Below are positions 1-13,916 of a stretch of 64,000 nt of DNA, one piece after another (positions within the stretch are counted from its first letter, which is position 1; every line of letters starts with the position of its first letter). Position numbers and translations under genes: made by a program. Source of the DNA: Sabellastarte sp. h YS-2021 (Eukaryota > Annelida > Polychaeta > Sabellida > Sabellidae); NCBI GenBank assembly GCA_964017235.1, contig OZ024936.1, forward strand, positions 44,381,028-44,445,027. The letters are read 5' to 3'. The notes below the pieces were generated by a model, which saw only the letters and a program-made list of their open reading frames with translations, was not told the origin of the DNA and did not search any database.

Positions 1-3000
1 GGCACTGTAATTTTGTCTGCTTTCCAGGGCCGTAACTGTCAAAAATGGCAGATTTTTCCAAGTGTTATTTTCTATTCATTGTCACCCAATACTCGCTCAG
101 TAAGAACATCTGAGTGCAGTACTAATGTCTGTTAGGCCAAAAGTTTGCAAATGAGTGCAAAAATTGTGGTTACAGATTCCACCATATTTTTGTCATTTTT
201 TTAAGGTCCGGCCCTGTCGAATATGTCAGATTTTGCAAGTTTAATTTACCCTTAATTTTTCCCCAGTACTCATTCTATTACAACCTCTGAGCTTAGTAAT
301 AATGTTTGTAAGACCTAAAATTTATGTCTAAATGCAAAATCTCGGCTCCAGATGGCACTGTAATTTTGTCTGCTTTCCAGGGCCGGCACTGTCAAAAATG
401 GCAGATTTTTCCAAGTGTTCTTTTCTATTCATTGTCGCCCAATACTCGCTCAGTAAGAATCCCTGAGTGCAGTAGTAATGTCTGTTAGGCCAAAACTTTG
501 CATATGATTGCAAAAATTGTGGTTACAGATTGCACCGTATTTTGGTCATTTTTTTAAGGTCCGGCCCTGTCGAATATGTCAGATTTTGCAAGTTTTATTT
601 ACCCTTACTTTTTGCCCAGTATTCATTCTGTTACAACCACTGAGCTTAGTTATAATGTTTGTAAGGCCTAAAATTTATGTCCGAATGCAAAATCTTGGCT
701 CCAGATGGCACTGTAATTTTGTCTGCTTTCCAGGGCCGGCACTGTCGAAAATGGCAGATTTTTCCAAGTGTTATTTTCTATTCATTGTCGCCAAATACTC
801 GCTCAGTAAGAACCTCTGAGTGCAGTAGTAATGTCTGTTAGGCCAAAACTTTGCACATGAGTGCAAAAATTGTGGTTACAGATTGCACCGTATTTTGGTC
901 ATTTTTTTAAGGTCCGGCCCTGTCGAATATGTCAGATTTTGCAAGTTTTATTTACCCTTAATTTTTCCCCAGTACTCATTCTATTACAACCTCTGAGCTT
1001 AGTAATAATGTTTGTAAGGCCTAAAATTTATGTCCGAATGCAAAATCTCGGCTCCAGATGGCACTGTAATTTTGTCTGCTTTCCAGGGCCGGCACTGTCA
1101 AAAATGGCAGATTTTTCCAAGTGTTATTTTCTATTCATTGTCGCCAAATACTCGCTCAGTAAGAACCCCTGAGTGCAGTAGTAATGTCTGTTAGGCCAAA
1201 ACTTTGTAAATGAGTGCAAAAATTGTGGTTACAGATTGCACCGTATTTTGGTCATTTTTTTAAGGTCCGGCCCTGTCGAATATGTCAGATTTTACAAGTT
1301 TTATTTACCCTTAATTTTTGCCCAGTACTCATTCTATTACAACCTCTGAGCTTAGTTATAATGTTTGTAAGGTCTAAAATTTATGTCCGAATGCAAAATC
1401 TCGGCTCTAGATGGCACTGTAATTTTGTCTGCTTTCCAGGGCCGTCACTGTCAAAAATGGCAGATTTTTCCAAGTGTTATTTTCTATTCATTGTCACCCA
1501 ATACTCGCTCAGTAAGAACATCTGATGCAGTACTAATGTCTGTTAGGCCAAAAGTTTGCAAATGAGTGCAAAAATTGTGGTTACAGATTCCACCATATTT
1601 TTGTCATTTTTTTAAGGTCCGGCCCTGTCGAATATGTCAGATTTTGCAAGTTTAATTTACCCTTAATTTTTCCCCAGTACTCATTCTATTACAACCTCTG
1701 AGCTTAGTAATAATGTTTGTAAGGCCTAAAATTTATGTCCGAATGCAAAATCTCGGCTCCAGATGGCACTGTAATATTGTCTGCTTTCCAGGGTCGGCAC
1801 TGTCAAAAATGGCAGATTTTTCCAAGTGTTCTTTTCTATTCATTGTCGCCCAATACTCGCTCAGTAAGAATCCCTGAGTGCAGTAGTAATGTCGGTTAGA
1901 CCAAAACTTTGCATATGATTGCAAAAATTGTGGTTACAGATTGCACCGTATTTTGGTCATTTTTTTAAGGTCCGGCCCTGTCGAATATGTCAGATTTTGC
2001 AAGTTTTATTTACCCTTACTTTTTGCCCAGTATTCATTCTGTTACAACCACTGAGCTTAGTTATAATGTTTGTAAGGCCTAAAATTTATGTCCGAATGCA
2101 AAATCTTGGCTCCAGATGGCACTGTAATTTTGTCTGCTTTCCAGGGCCGGCACTGTCGAAAATGGCAGATTTTTCCAAGTGTTATTTTCTATTCATTGTC
2201 GCCAAATACTCGCTCAGTAAGAACCTCTGAGTGCAGTAGTAATGTCGGTTAGGCCAAAACTTTGCAAATGATTGCAAAAATTGTGGTTACAGATTGCACA
2301 GTATTTTGGTCATTTTTTTAAGGTCCGGCCCTGTCGAATATGTCAGAATTTGCAAGTTTTATTTACCCTTAATTTTTCCCCAGTACTCATTCTATTACAA
2401 CCTGTGAGCTTAGTAATAATGTTTGTAAGGCCTAAAATTTATGTCCGAATGCAAAATCTCGGCTCCAGATGGCACTGTAATTTTGTCTGCTTTCCAGGGC
2501 CGGCACTGTCAAAAATGGCAGATTTTTCCAAGTGTTCTTTTCTATTCATTTTTGCCCAATAGTCGCTCAGTAAGAATCCCTGAGTGCAGTAGTAATGTCG
2601 GTTAGGCCAAAACTTTGCAAATGATTGCAAAAATTGTGGTTACAGATTGCACCGTATTTTGGTCATTTTTTTAAGGTCCGGCCCTGTCGAATATGTCAGA
2701 TTTTGCAAGTTTTATTTACCCTTACTTTTTGCCCATTATTCATTCTATTACAACCACTGAGCTTAGTTATAATGTTTGTAAGGCCTAAAATTTATGTCCG
2801 AATGCAAAATCTTGGCTCCGGATGGCACTGTAATTTTGTCTGCTTTCCAAGGCCGGCACTGTCGAAAATGGCAGATTTTTCCAAGTGTTATTTTCTATTC
2901 ATTGTCGCCCAATACTCGCTCAGTAAGAACCTCTGAGTGCAGTACTAATGTCTGTTAGGCCAAAAGTTTGCAAATGAGTGCAAAAATTGTGGTTACAGAT

Positions 3001-4743
3001 CGCACCATATTTTTGTCATTTTTTAAGGTCCGGCCCTGTCAAATATGGTAGATTTTGCAAGTTTCATTTACCCTTAATATTTACCCAGTACTCATTATAT
3101 TAAATCCTCTGAGCTTAGTAATAATGTTTGCAAGGCCTAAAATTGATGTCCGAATGCAAAATCTCGGCTCCAGATGGCACTGTAATTTTGTCTGCTTTCC
3201 ATCGCCGGCACTTTCGAAAATGGCAGATTTTTCCAAGTGTTATTTTCTATTCATTGTCGCCCAATACTCGCTCTGTAAGAACCTCTGAGTGCAGTACTAA
3301 TGTCTGTTAGGCCAAAAGTTTGCAAATGAGTGCAAAAATTGTGGTTACAGATTCCACCATATTTTTGTTATTTTTTTTAAGGTCCGGCCCTGTTGAATAT
3401 GGCAGATTTTGCAAGTTTAATTTACCCTTAATTTTTCCCCAGTACTCATTCTATTACAACCTGTGAGCTTAGTAATAATGTTTGTAAGGCCTAAAATTTA
3501 TGTCCGAATGCAAAATCTCGGCTCCAGATGGCACTGTAATTTTGTCTGCTTTCCAGGGCCGGCACTGTCAAAAATGGCAGATTTTTCCAAGTGTTCTTTT
3601 CTATTCATTTTTGCCCAATAGTCGCTCAGTAAGAATCCCTGAGTGCAGTAGTAATGTCGGTTAGGCCAAAACTTTGCAAATGATTGCAAAAATTGTGGTT
3701 ACAGATTGCACCGTATTTTGGTCATTTTTTTAAGGTCCGGCCCTGTCGAATATGTCAGATTTTGCAAGTTTTATTTACCCTTAATTTTTGCCCAGTACTC
3801 ATTCTATTACAACCTCTGAGCTTAGTAATAATGTTTGTAAGACCTAAAATTTATGTCTAAATGCAAAATCTCGGCTCCAGATGGCACTGTAATTTTGTCT
3901 GCTTTCCAGGGCCGGCACTGTCAAAAATGGCAGATTTTTCCAAGTGTTCTTTTCTATTCATTGTCGCCCAATACTCGCTCAGTAAGAATCCCTGAGTGCA
4001 GTAGTAATGTCTGTTAGGCCAAAACTTTGCATATGATTGCAAAAATTGTGGTTACAGATTGCACCGTATTTTGGTCATTTTTTTAAGGTCCGGCCCTGTC
4101 GAATATGTCAGATTTTGCAAGTTTTATTTACCCTTACTTTTTGCCCAGTATTCATTCTATTACAACCACTGAGCTTAGTTATAATGTTTGTAAGGCCTAA
4201 AATTTATGTCCGAATGTAAAATCTTGGCTCCAGATGGCACTGTAATTTTGTCTGCTTTCCAGGGCCGGCACTGGCGAAAATGGCAGATTTTTCAAAGTGT
4301 TATTTTCTATTCATTGTCGCCCAATACTCGCTCAGTAAGAACCTCTGAGTGCAGTACTAATGTCTGTTAGGCCAAAAGTTTGCAAATGAGTGCAAAAATT
4401 GTGGTTACAGATTCCACCATATTTTTTGTCATTTTTTAAAGGTCCGGCCCTGTCGACTATGGCAGATTTTGCAAGTTTAATTTACCCTTAATTTTTCCCC
4501 AGTACTCATTCTATTACAACCTCTGAGCTTAGTAATAATGTTTGTAAGGCCTAAAATTTATGTCCGAATGCAAAATCTCGGCTCCAGATGGCACTGTAAT
4601 TTTGTCTGCTTTCCAGGGCCTGCACTGTCAAAAATGGCAGATTTTTCCAAGTGTTATTTTCTATTCATTGTCGCCAAATACTCGCTCAGTAAGAACCCCT
4701 GAGTGCAGTAGTAATGTCTGTTAGGCCAAAAGTTTGCAAATGA

Positions 4744-7500
4744 GTGCAAAAATTGTGGTTACAGATTCCACCATATTTTTGTCATTTTTTTAAGGTCCGG
4801 CCCTGTCGAATATGGCAGATTTTGCAAGTTTTATTTACCCTTAATTTTTGCCCAGTATTCATTCTATTACAACCTCTGAGCTTAGTTATAATGTTTGTAA
4901 GGTCTAAAATTTATGTCCGAATGCAAAATCTCGGCTCCAGATGGCACTGTAATTTTGTCTGCTTTCCAGGGCCGGCACTGTCGAAAATGGCAGATTTTTC
5001 CAAGTGTTCTTTTCTATTCATTGTCGCCAAATAGTCGCTCAGTAAGAATCCCTGAGTGCAGTAGTAATGTCGGTTAGGCCAAAACTTTGCATATGATTGC
5101 AAAAATTGTGGTTACAGATTGCACCGTATTTTGGTCATTTTTTTAAGGTCCGGCCCTGTCAAATATGTCAGATTTTGCAAGTTTTATTTACCTTAACTTT
5201 TTGCCCAGTATTCATTCTATTACAACCTCTGAGCTTAGTTATAATGTTTGTAAGGTCTAAAATTTATGTCCAAATGCAAAATATCGGCTCCAGCTGGCAC
5301 TGTAATTTTGTCTTCTTTCCAGGGCCGGCACTGTCGAAAATGGCAGATTTTTCCAAGAGTTATTTTCTATTCATTGTCGCCCAAAACTCGCTCAGTAAGA
5401 ACCCCTGAGTGCAGTAGTAATGTCTGTTAGGCCAAAACTTTGCAAATGAGTGCAAAAATTGTGGTTACAGATTGCACCGTATTTTGGTCATTTTTTTAAG
5501 GTCCGGCCCTGTCGAATATGTCAGATTTTGCAAGTTTTATTACCCTTAATTTTTGCCCAGTATTCATTCTATTACAACCTCTGAGCTTAGTAATAATGTT
5601 TGTAAGGTCTAAAATTTATGTCAGAATGCAAAATCTCGGCTCCAGATGGCACTGTAATTTTGTTTGCTTTCCAGGGCCGGCACTGTCGAAAATGGCAGAT
5701 TTTTCAAAGTGTTATTTTCTATTCATTGTCGCCGAATACTCACTCAGTAAGAACCTCTGAGTGCAGTAGTAATGTCTGCTAGGCCAAAAGTTTGCAAACG
5801 ATTGCAAAAATTGTGGTTACAGATCGCACCATATTTTTGTCATTTTTTAAGGTCCGGCCCTGTCAAATATGGTAGATTTTGCAAGTTTCATTTACCCTTA
5901 ATATTTACCCAGTACTCATTATATTAAATCCTCTGAGCTTAGTAATAATGTTTGCAAGGCCTAAAATTGATGTCCGAATGCAAAATCTCGGCTCCAGATG
6001 GCACTGTAATTTTGTCTGCTTTCCATCGCCGGCACTTTCGAAAATGGCAGATTTTTCCAAGTGTTATTTTCTATTCATTGTCGCCCAATACTCGCTCTGT
6101 AAGAACCTCTGAGTGCAGTACTAATGTCTGTTAGGCCAAAAGTTTGCAAATGAGTGCAAAAATTGTGGTTACAGATTCCACCATATTTTTGTTATTTTTT
6201 TTAAGGTCCGGCCCTGTTGAATATGGCAGATTTTGCAAGTTTAATTTACCCTTAATTTTTCCCCAGTACTCATTCTATTACAACCTGTGAGCTTAGTAAT
6301 AATGTTTGTAAGGCCTAACATTTATGTCCGAATGCAAAATCTCGGCTCCAGATGGCACTGTAATTTTGTCTGCTTTCCAGGGCCGGCACTGTCAAAAATG
6401 GCAGATTTTTCCAAGTGTTCTTTTCTATTCATTTTCGCCCAATAGTCGCTCAGTAAGAATCCCTGAGTGCAGTAGTAATGTCGGTTAGGCCAAAACTTTG
6501 CAAATGATTGCAAAAATTGTGGTTACAGATTGCACCGTATTTTGGTCATTTTTTTAAGGTCCGGCCCTGTCGAATATGTCAGATTTTGCAAGTTTTATTT
6601 ACCCTTACTTTTTGCCCAGTATTCATTCTATTACAACCTCTGAGCTTAGTTATGATGTTTGTAAGGTCTAAAATTTATGTCCAAATGCAAAATATCGGCT
6701 CCAGCTGGCACTGTAATTTTGTCTTCTTTCCAGGGCCGGCACTGTCGAAAATGGCAGATTTTTCCAAGAGGTATTTTCTATTCATTGTCGCCCAAAACTC
6801 GCTCAGTAAGAACCCCTGAGTGCAGTAGTAATGTCTGTTAGGCCAAAACTTTGCAAATGAGTGCAAAAATTGTGGTTACAGATTGCACCGTATTTTGGTC
6901 ATTTTTTTAAGGTCCGGCCCTGTCGAATATGTCAGATTTTGCAAGTTTTATTACCCTTAATTTTTGCCCAGTATTCATTCTATTACAACCTCTGAGCTTA
7001 GTAATAATGTTTGTAAGGTCTAAAATTTATGTCAGAATGCAAAATCTCGGCTCCAGATGGCACTGTAATTTTGTTTGCTTTCCAGGGCCGGCACTGTCGA
7101 AAATGGCAGATTTTTCAAAGTGTTATTTTCTATTCATTGTCGCCGAATACTCGCTCAGTAAGAACCTCTGAGTGCAGTAGTAATGTCTGCTAGGCCAAAA
7201 GTTTGCAAACGATTGCAAAAATTGTGGTTACAGATCGCACCATATTTTTGTCATTTTTTAAGGTCCGGCCCTGTCAAATATGGTAGATTTTGCAAGTTTC
7301 ATTTACCCTTAATATTTACCCAGTACTCATTATATTAAATCCTCTGAGCTTAGTAATAATGTTTGCAAGGCCTAAAATTGATGTCCGAATGCAAAATCTC
7401 GGCTCCAGATGGCACTGTAATTTTGTCTGCTTTCCATCGCCGGCACTTTCGAAAATGGCAGATTTTTCCAAGTGTTCTTTTCTATTCATTGTCGCCAAAT
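4744..7500 (+). repeat. Segmental duplication within the satellite, copy 1 (partner 9331-12087)
   Basis: Variant units at 4744, 5097, 5518, 5879, 6322, 6508, 6929 and 7290 reappear in the same order at 9331, 9684, 10105, 10466, 10909, 11095, 11516 and 11877. The offset is 4,587 bp, or 13 units. Private variants such as the ttaactttttgccc unit are shared by the partners. A few point differences (a g at about 9597, the atgt change near 10010) show that the copies have begun to diverge. Confidence 0.85.
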
Positions 7501-9683
7501 AGTCGCTCAGTAAGAATCCCTGAGTGCAGTAGTAATGTCGGTTAGGCCAAAACTTTGCAAATGATTGCAAAAATTGTGGTTACAGATTGCACCGTATTTT
7601 GGTCATTTTTTTAAGGTCCGGCCCTGTCGAATATGTCAGATTTTGCAAGTTTTATTTACCCTTACTTTTTGCCCATTATTCATTCTATTACAACCACTGA
7701 GCTTAGTTATAATGTTTGTAAGGCCTAAAATTTATGTCCGAATGCAAAATCTTGGCTCCGGATGGCACTGTAATTTTGTCTGCTTTCCAGGGCCGGCACT
7801 GTCAAAAATGGCAGATTTTTCCAAGTGTTATTTTCTATTCATTGTCGCCCAATACTCGCTCAGTAAGAACCTCTGAGTGCAGTACTAATGTCTGTTAGGC
7901 CAAAAGTTTGCAAATGAGTGCAAAAATTGTGGTTACAGATTCCACCATATTTTTTGTCATTTTTTTAAGGTCCGGCCCTGTCAAATATGGCAGATTTTGC
8001 AAGTTTAATTTACCCTTAATTTTTCCCCAGTACTCATTCTATTACAACCTCTGAGCTTAGTAATAATGTTTGTAAGGCCTAAAATTTATGCCCGAATGCA
8101 AAATCTCGGCTCCAGATGACACTGTAATTTTGTCTGCTTTCCAGGGCCGGCACTGTCAAAAATGGCAGATTTTTCCAAGTGTTCTTTTCTATTCATTTTT
8201 GCCCAATAGTCGCTCAGTAAGAATCCCTGAGTGCAGTAGTAATGTCGGTTAGGCCAAAACTTTGCAAATGATTGCAAAAATTGTGGTTACAGATTGCACA
8301 GTATTTTGGTCATTTTTTTAAGGTCCGGCCCTGTCGAATATGTCAGATTTTGCAAGTTTTATTTACCCTTAATTTTTCCCCAGTACTCATTCTATTACAA
8401 CCTGTGAGCTTAGTAATAATGTTTGTAAGGCCTAAAATTTATGTCCGAATGCAAAATCTCGGCTCCAGATGGCACTGTAATTTTGTCTGCTTTCCAGGGC
8501 CGGCACTGTCAAAAATGGCAGATTTTTCCAAGTGTTCTTTTCTATTCATTTTTGCCCAATAGTCGCTCAGTAAGAATCCCTGAGTGCAGTAGTAATGTCG
8601 GTTAGGCCAAAACTTTGCAAATGATTGCAAAAATTGTGGTTACAGATTGCACTGTATTTTGGTCATTTTTTAAGGTCCGGCCCTGTCGAATATGTCAGAT
8701 TTTGCAAGTTTTATTTACCCTTACTTTTTGCCCAGTATTCATTCTATTACAACCACTGAGCTTAGTTATAATGTTTGTAAGGCCTAAAATTTATGTCCGA
8801 ATGTAAAATCTTGGCTCCAGATGGCACTGTAATTTTGTCTGCTTTCCAGGGCCGGCACTGGCTAAAATGGCAGATTTTTCAAAGTGTTATTTTCTATTCA
8901 TTGTCGCCCAATACTCGCTCAGTAAGAACCTCTGAGTGCAGTACTAATGTCTGTTAGGCCAAAAGTTTGCAAATGAGTGCAAAAATTGTGGTTACAGATT
9001 CCACCATATTTTTTGTCATTTTTTAAAGGTCCGGCCCTGTCGACTATGGCAGATTTTGCAAGTTTAATTTACCCTTAATTTTTCCCCAGTACTCATTCTA
9101 TTACAACCTCTGAGCTTAGTAATAATGTTTGTAAGGCCTAAAATTTATGTCCGAATGCAAAATCTCGGCTCCAGATGGCACTGTAATTTTGTCTGCTTTC
9201 CAGGGCCTGCACTGTCAAAAATGGCAGATTTTTCCAAGTGTTATTTTCTATTCATTGTCGCCAAATACTCGCTCAGTAAGAACCCCTGAGTGCAGTAGTA
9301 ATGTCTGTTAGGCCAAAAGTTTGCAAATGAGTGCAAAAATTGTGGTTACAGATTCCACCATATTTTTGTCATTTTTTTAAGGTCCGGCCCTGTCGAATAT
9401 GGCAGATTTTGCAAGTTTTATTTACCCTTAATTTTTGCCCAGTATTCATTCTATTACAACCTCTGAGCTTAGTTATAATGTTTGTAAGGTCTAAAATTTA
9501 TGTCCGAATGCAAAATCTCGGCTCCAGATGGCACTGTAATTTTGTCTGCTTTCCAGGGCCGGCACTGTCGAAAATGGCAGATTTTTCCAAGTGTTCGTTT
9601 CTATTCATTGTCGCCAAATAGTCGCTCAGTAAGAATCCCTGAGTGCAGTAGTAATGTCGGTTAGGCCAAAACTTTGCATATGA

Positions 9684-12600
9684 TTGCAAAAATTGTGGTT
9701 ACAGATTGCACCGTATTTTGGTCATTTTTTTAAGGTCCGGCCCTGTCAAATATGTCAGATTTTGCAAGTTTTATTTACCTTAACTTTTTGCCCAGTATTC
9801 ATTCTATTACAACCTCTGAGCTTAGTTATAATGTTTGTAAGGTCTAAAATTTATGTCCAAATGCAAAATATCGGCTCCAGCTGGCACTGTAATTTTGTCT
9901 TCTTTCCAGGGCCGGCACTGTCGAAAATGGCAGATTTTTCCAAGAGTTATTTTCTATTCATTGTCGCCCAAAACTCGCTCAGTAAGAACCCCTGAGTGCA
10001 GTAGTAATGTATGTTAGGCCAAAACTTTGCAAATGAGTGCAAAAATTGTGGTTACAGATTGCACCGTATTTTGGTCATTTTTTTAAGGTCCGGCCCTGTC
10101 GAATATGTCAGATTTTGCAAGTTTTATTACCCTTAATTTTTGCCCAGTATTCATTCTATTACAACCTCTGAGCTTAGTAATAATGTTTGTAAGGTCTAAA
10201 ATTTATGTCAGAATGCAAAATCTCGGCTCCAGATGGCACTGTAATTTTGTTTGCTTTCCAGGGCCGGCACTGTCGAAAATGGCAGATTTTTCAAAGTGTT
10301 ATTTTCTATTCATTGTCGCCGAATACTCGCTCAGTAAGAACCTCTGAGTGCAGTAGTAATGTCTGCTAGGCCAAAAGTTTGCAAACGATTGCAAAAATTG
10401 TGGTTACAGATCGCACCATATTTTTGTCATTTTTTAAGGTCCGGCCCTGTCAAATATGGTAGATTTTGCAAGTTTCATTTACCCTTAATATTTACCCAGT
10501 ACTCATTATATTAAATCCTCTGAGCTTAGTAATAATGTTTGCAAGGCCTAAAATTGATGTCCGAATGCAAAATCTCGGCTCCAGATGGCACTGTAATTTT
10601 GTCTGCTTTCCATCGCCGGCACTTTCGAAAATGGCAGATTTTTCCAAGTGTTATTTTCTATTCATTGTCGCCCAATACTCGCTCTGTAAGAACCTCTGAG
10701 TGCAGTACTAATGTCTGTTAGGCCAAAAGTTTGCAAATGAGTGCAAAAATTGTGGTTACAGATTCCACCATATTTTTGTTATTTTTTTTAAGGTCCGGCC
10801 CTGTTGAATATGGCAGATTTTGCAAGTTTAATTTACCCTTAATTTTTCCCCAGTACTCATTCTATTACAACCTGTGAGCTTAGTAATAATGTTTGTAAGG
10901 CCTAACATTTATGTCCGAATGCAAAATCTCGGCTCCAGATGGCACTGTAATTTTGTCTGCTTTCCAGGGCCGGCACTGTCAAAAATGGCAGATTTTTCCA
11001 AGTGTTCTTTTCTATTCATTTTCGCCCAATAGTCGCTCAGTAAGAATCCCTGAGTGCAGTAGTAATGTCGGTTAGGCCAAAACTTTGCAAATGATTGCAA
11101 AAATTGTGGTTACAGATTGCACCGTATTTTGGTCATTTTTTTAAGGTCCGGCCCTGTCGAATATGTCAGATTTTGCAAGTTTTATTTACCCTTACTTTTT
11201 GCCCAGTATTCATTCTATTACAACCTCTGAGCTTAGTTATAATGTTTGTAAGGTCTAAAATTTATGTCCAAATGCAAAATATCGGCTCCAGCTGGCACTG
11301 TAATTTTGTCTTCTTTCCAGGGCCGGCACTGTCGAAAATGGCAGATTTTTCCAAGAGGTATTTTCTATTCATTGTCGCCCAAAACTCGCTCAGTAAGAAC
11401 CCCTGAGTGCAGTAGTAATGTCTGTTAGGCCAAAACTTTGCAAATGAGTGCAAAAATTGTGGTTACAGATTGCACCGTATTTTGGTCATTTTTTTAAGGT
11501 CTGGCCCTGTCGAATATGTCAGATTTTGCAAGTTTTATTACCCTTAATTTTTGCCCAGTATTCATTCTATTACAACCTCTGAGCTTAGTAATAATGTTTG
11601 TAAGGTCTAAAATTTATGTCAGAATGCAAAATCTCGGCTCCAGATGGCACTGTAATTTTGTTTGCTTTCCAGGGCCGGCACTGTCGAAAATGGCAGATTT
11701 TTCAAAGTGTTATTTTCTATTCATTGTCGCCGAATACTCGCTCAGTAAGAACCTCTGAGTGCAGTAGTAATGTCTGCTAGGCCAAAAGTTTGCAAACGAT
11801 TGCAAAAATTGTGGTTACAGATCGCACCATATTTTTGTCATTTTTTAAGGTCCGGCCCTGTCAAATATGGTAGATTTTGCAAGTTTCATTTACCCTTAAT
11901 ATTTACCCAGTACTCATTATATTAAATCCTCTGAGCTTAGTAATAATGTTTGCAAGGCCTAAAATTGATGTCCGAATGCAAAATCTCGGCTCCAGATGGC
12001 ACTGTAATTTTGTCTGCTTTCCATCGCCGGCACTTTCGAAAATGGCAGATTTTTCCAAGTGTTATTTTCTATTCATTGTCGCCCAATACTCGCTCTGTAA
12101 GAACCTCTGAGTGCAGTACTAATGTCTGTTAGGCCAAAAGTTTGCAAATGAGTGCAAAAATTGTGGTTACAGATTCCACCATATTTTTGTTATTTTTTTT
12201 AAGGTCCGGCCCTGTTGAATATGGCAGATTTTGCAAGTTTAATTTACCCTTAATTTTTCCCCAGTACTCATTCTATTACAACCTGTGAGCTTAGTAATAA
12301 TGTTTGTAAGGCCTAACATTTATGTCCGAATGCAAAATCTCGGCTCCAGATGGCACTGTAATTTTGTCTGCTTTCCAGGGCCGGCACTGTCAAAAATGGC
12401 AGATTTTTCCAAGTGTTCTTTTCTATTCATTTTCGCCCAATAGTCGCTCAGTAAGAATCCCTGAGTGCAGTAGTAATGTCGGTTAGGCCAAAACTTTGCA
12501 AATGATTGCAAAAATTGTGGTTACAGATTGCACCGTATTTTGGTCATTTTTTTAAGGTCCGGCCCTGTCGAATATGTCAGATTTTGCAAGTTTTATTTAC

Positions 12601-13916
12601 CCTTACTTTTTGCCCAGTATTCATTCTATTACAACCTCTGAGCTTAGTTATAATGTTTGTAAGGTCTAAAATTTATGTCCAAATGCAAAATATCGGCTCC
12701 AGCTGGCACTGTAATTTTGTCTTCTTTCCAGGGCCGGCACTGTCGAAAATGGCAGATTTTTCCAAGAGGTATTTTCTATTCATTGTCGCCCAAAACTCGC
12801 TCAGTAAGAACCCCTGAGTGCAGTAGTAATGTCTGTTAGGCCAAAACTTTGCAAATGAGTGCAAAAATTGTGGTTACAGATTGCACCGTATTTTGGTCAT
12901 TTTTTTAAGGTCTGGCCCTGTCGAATATGTCAGATTTTGCAAGTTTTATTACCCTTAATTTTTGCCCAGTATTCATTCTATTACAACCTCTGAGCTTAGT
13001 TATAATGTTTGTAAGGTCTAAAATTTATGTCAGAATGCAAAATCTCGGCTCCAGATGGCACTGTAATTTTGTTTGCTTTCCAGGGCCGGCACTGTCGAAA
13101 ATGGCAGATTTTTCAAAGTGTTATTTTCTATTCATTGTCGCCGAATACTCGCTCAGTAAGAATCTCTGAGTGCAGTAGTAATGTCTGCTAGGCCAAAACT
13201 TTGCAAACGATTGCAAAAATTGTGGTTACAGATCGCACCATATTTTTGTCATTTTTTAAGGTCCGGCCCTGTCAAATATGGTAGATTTTGCAAGTTTCAT
13301 TTACCCTTAATATTTACCCAGTACTCATTATATTAAATCCTCTGAGCTTAGTAATAATGTTTGCAAGGCCTAAAATTGATGTCCGAATGCAAAATCTCGG
13401 CTCCAGATGGCACTGTAATTTTGTCTGCTTTCCATCGCCGGCACTTTCGAAAATGGCAGATTTTACGAAGTGTTATTTTCTATTCATTGTCACCCAATAC
13501 TCGCTCTGTAAGAACCTCTGAGTGCAGTACTAATGTCTGTTAGGCCAAAAGTTTGCAAATGAGTGCAAAAATTGTGGTTACAGATTCCACTATATTTTTG
13601 TTATTTTTTTTAAGGTCCGGCCCTGTTGAATATGGCAGATTTTGCAAGTTTAATTTACCCTTAATTTTTCCCCAGTACTCATTCTATTACAACCTGTGAG
13701 CTTAGTAATAATGTTTGTAAGGCCTAAAATTTATGTCCGAATGCAAAATCTCGGCTCCAGATGGCACTGTAATTTTGTCTGCTTTCCAGGGCCGGCACTG
13801 TCAAAAATGGCAGATTTTTCCAAGTGTTCTTTTCTATTCATTTTCGCCCAATAGTCGCTCAGTAAGAATCCCTGAGTGCAGTAGTAATGTCGGTTGGGCC
13901 AAAACTTTGCAAATGA
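9684..13916 (+). repeat. Three tandem copies of a four-unit higher-order repeat (~1,411 bp)
   Basis: Four distinguishable 353-bp variants recur in the same order at 9684, 11095 and 12506, exactly 1,411 bp apart. Diagnostic variants are a unit with a 1-bp loss before ttacccttaatttttgccc, a unit with tttccatcgccggcactttcg, and a unit with cctaacatttatgtccg. The same tetramer is present at 5097 and 6508, and a related 1,411-bp spacing links 508 with 1919. The third copy has diverged slightly near its end: the 13728 unit has cctaaaattt instead of cctaacattt. Confidence 0.85.

Noticed and set aside
508-819. Recurring 103-codon ORF in the satellite (and similar ones in nearly every unit)
   Set aside because: 353 is not a multiple of 3, ORFs exist on both strands of the same unit, starts are mostly non-ATG, and conservation follows the DNA repeat. 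No sign of a real protein.
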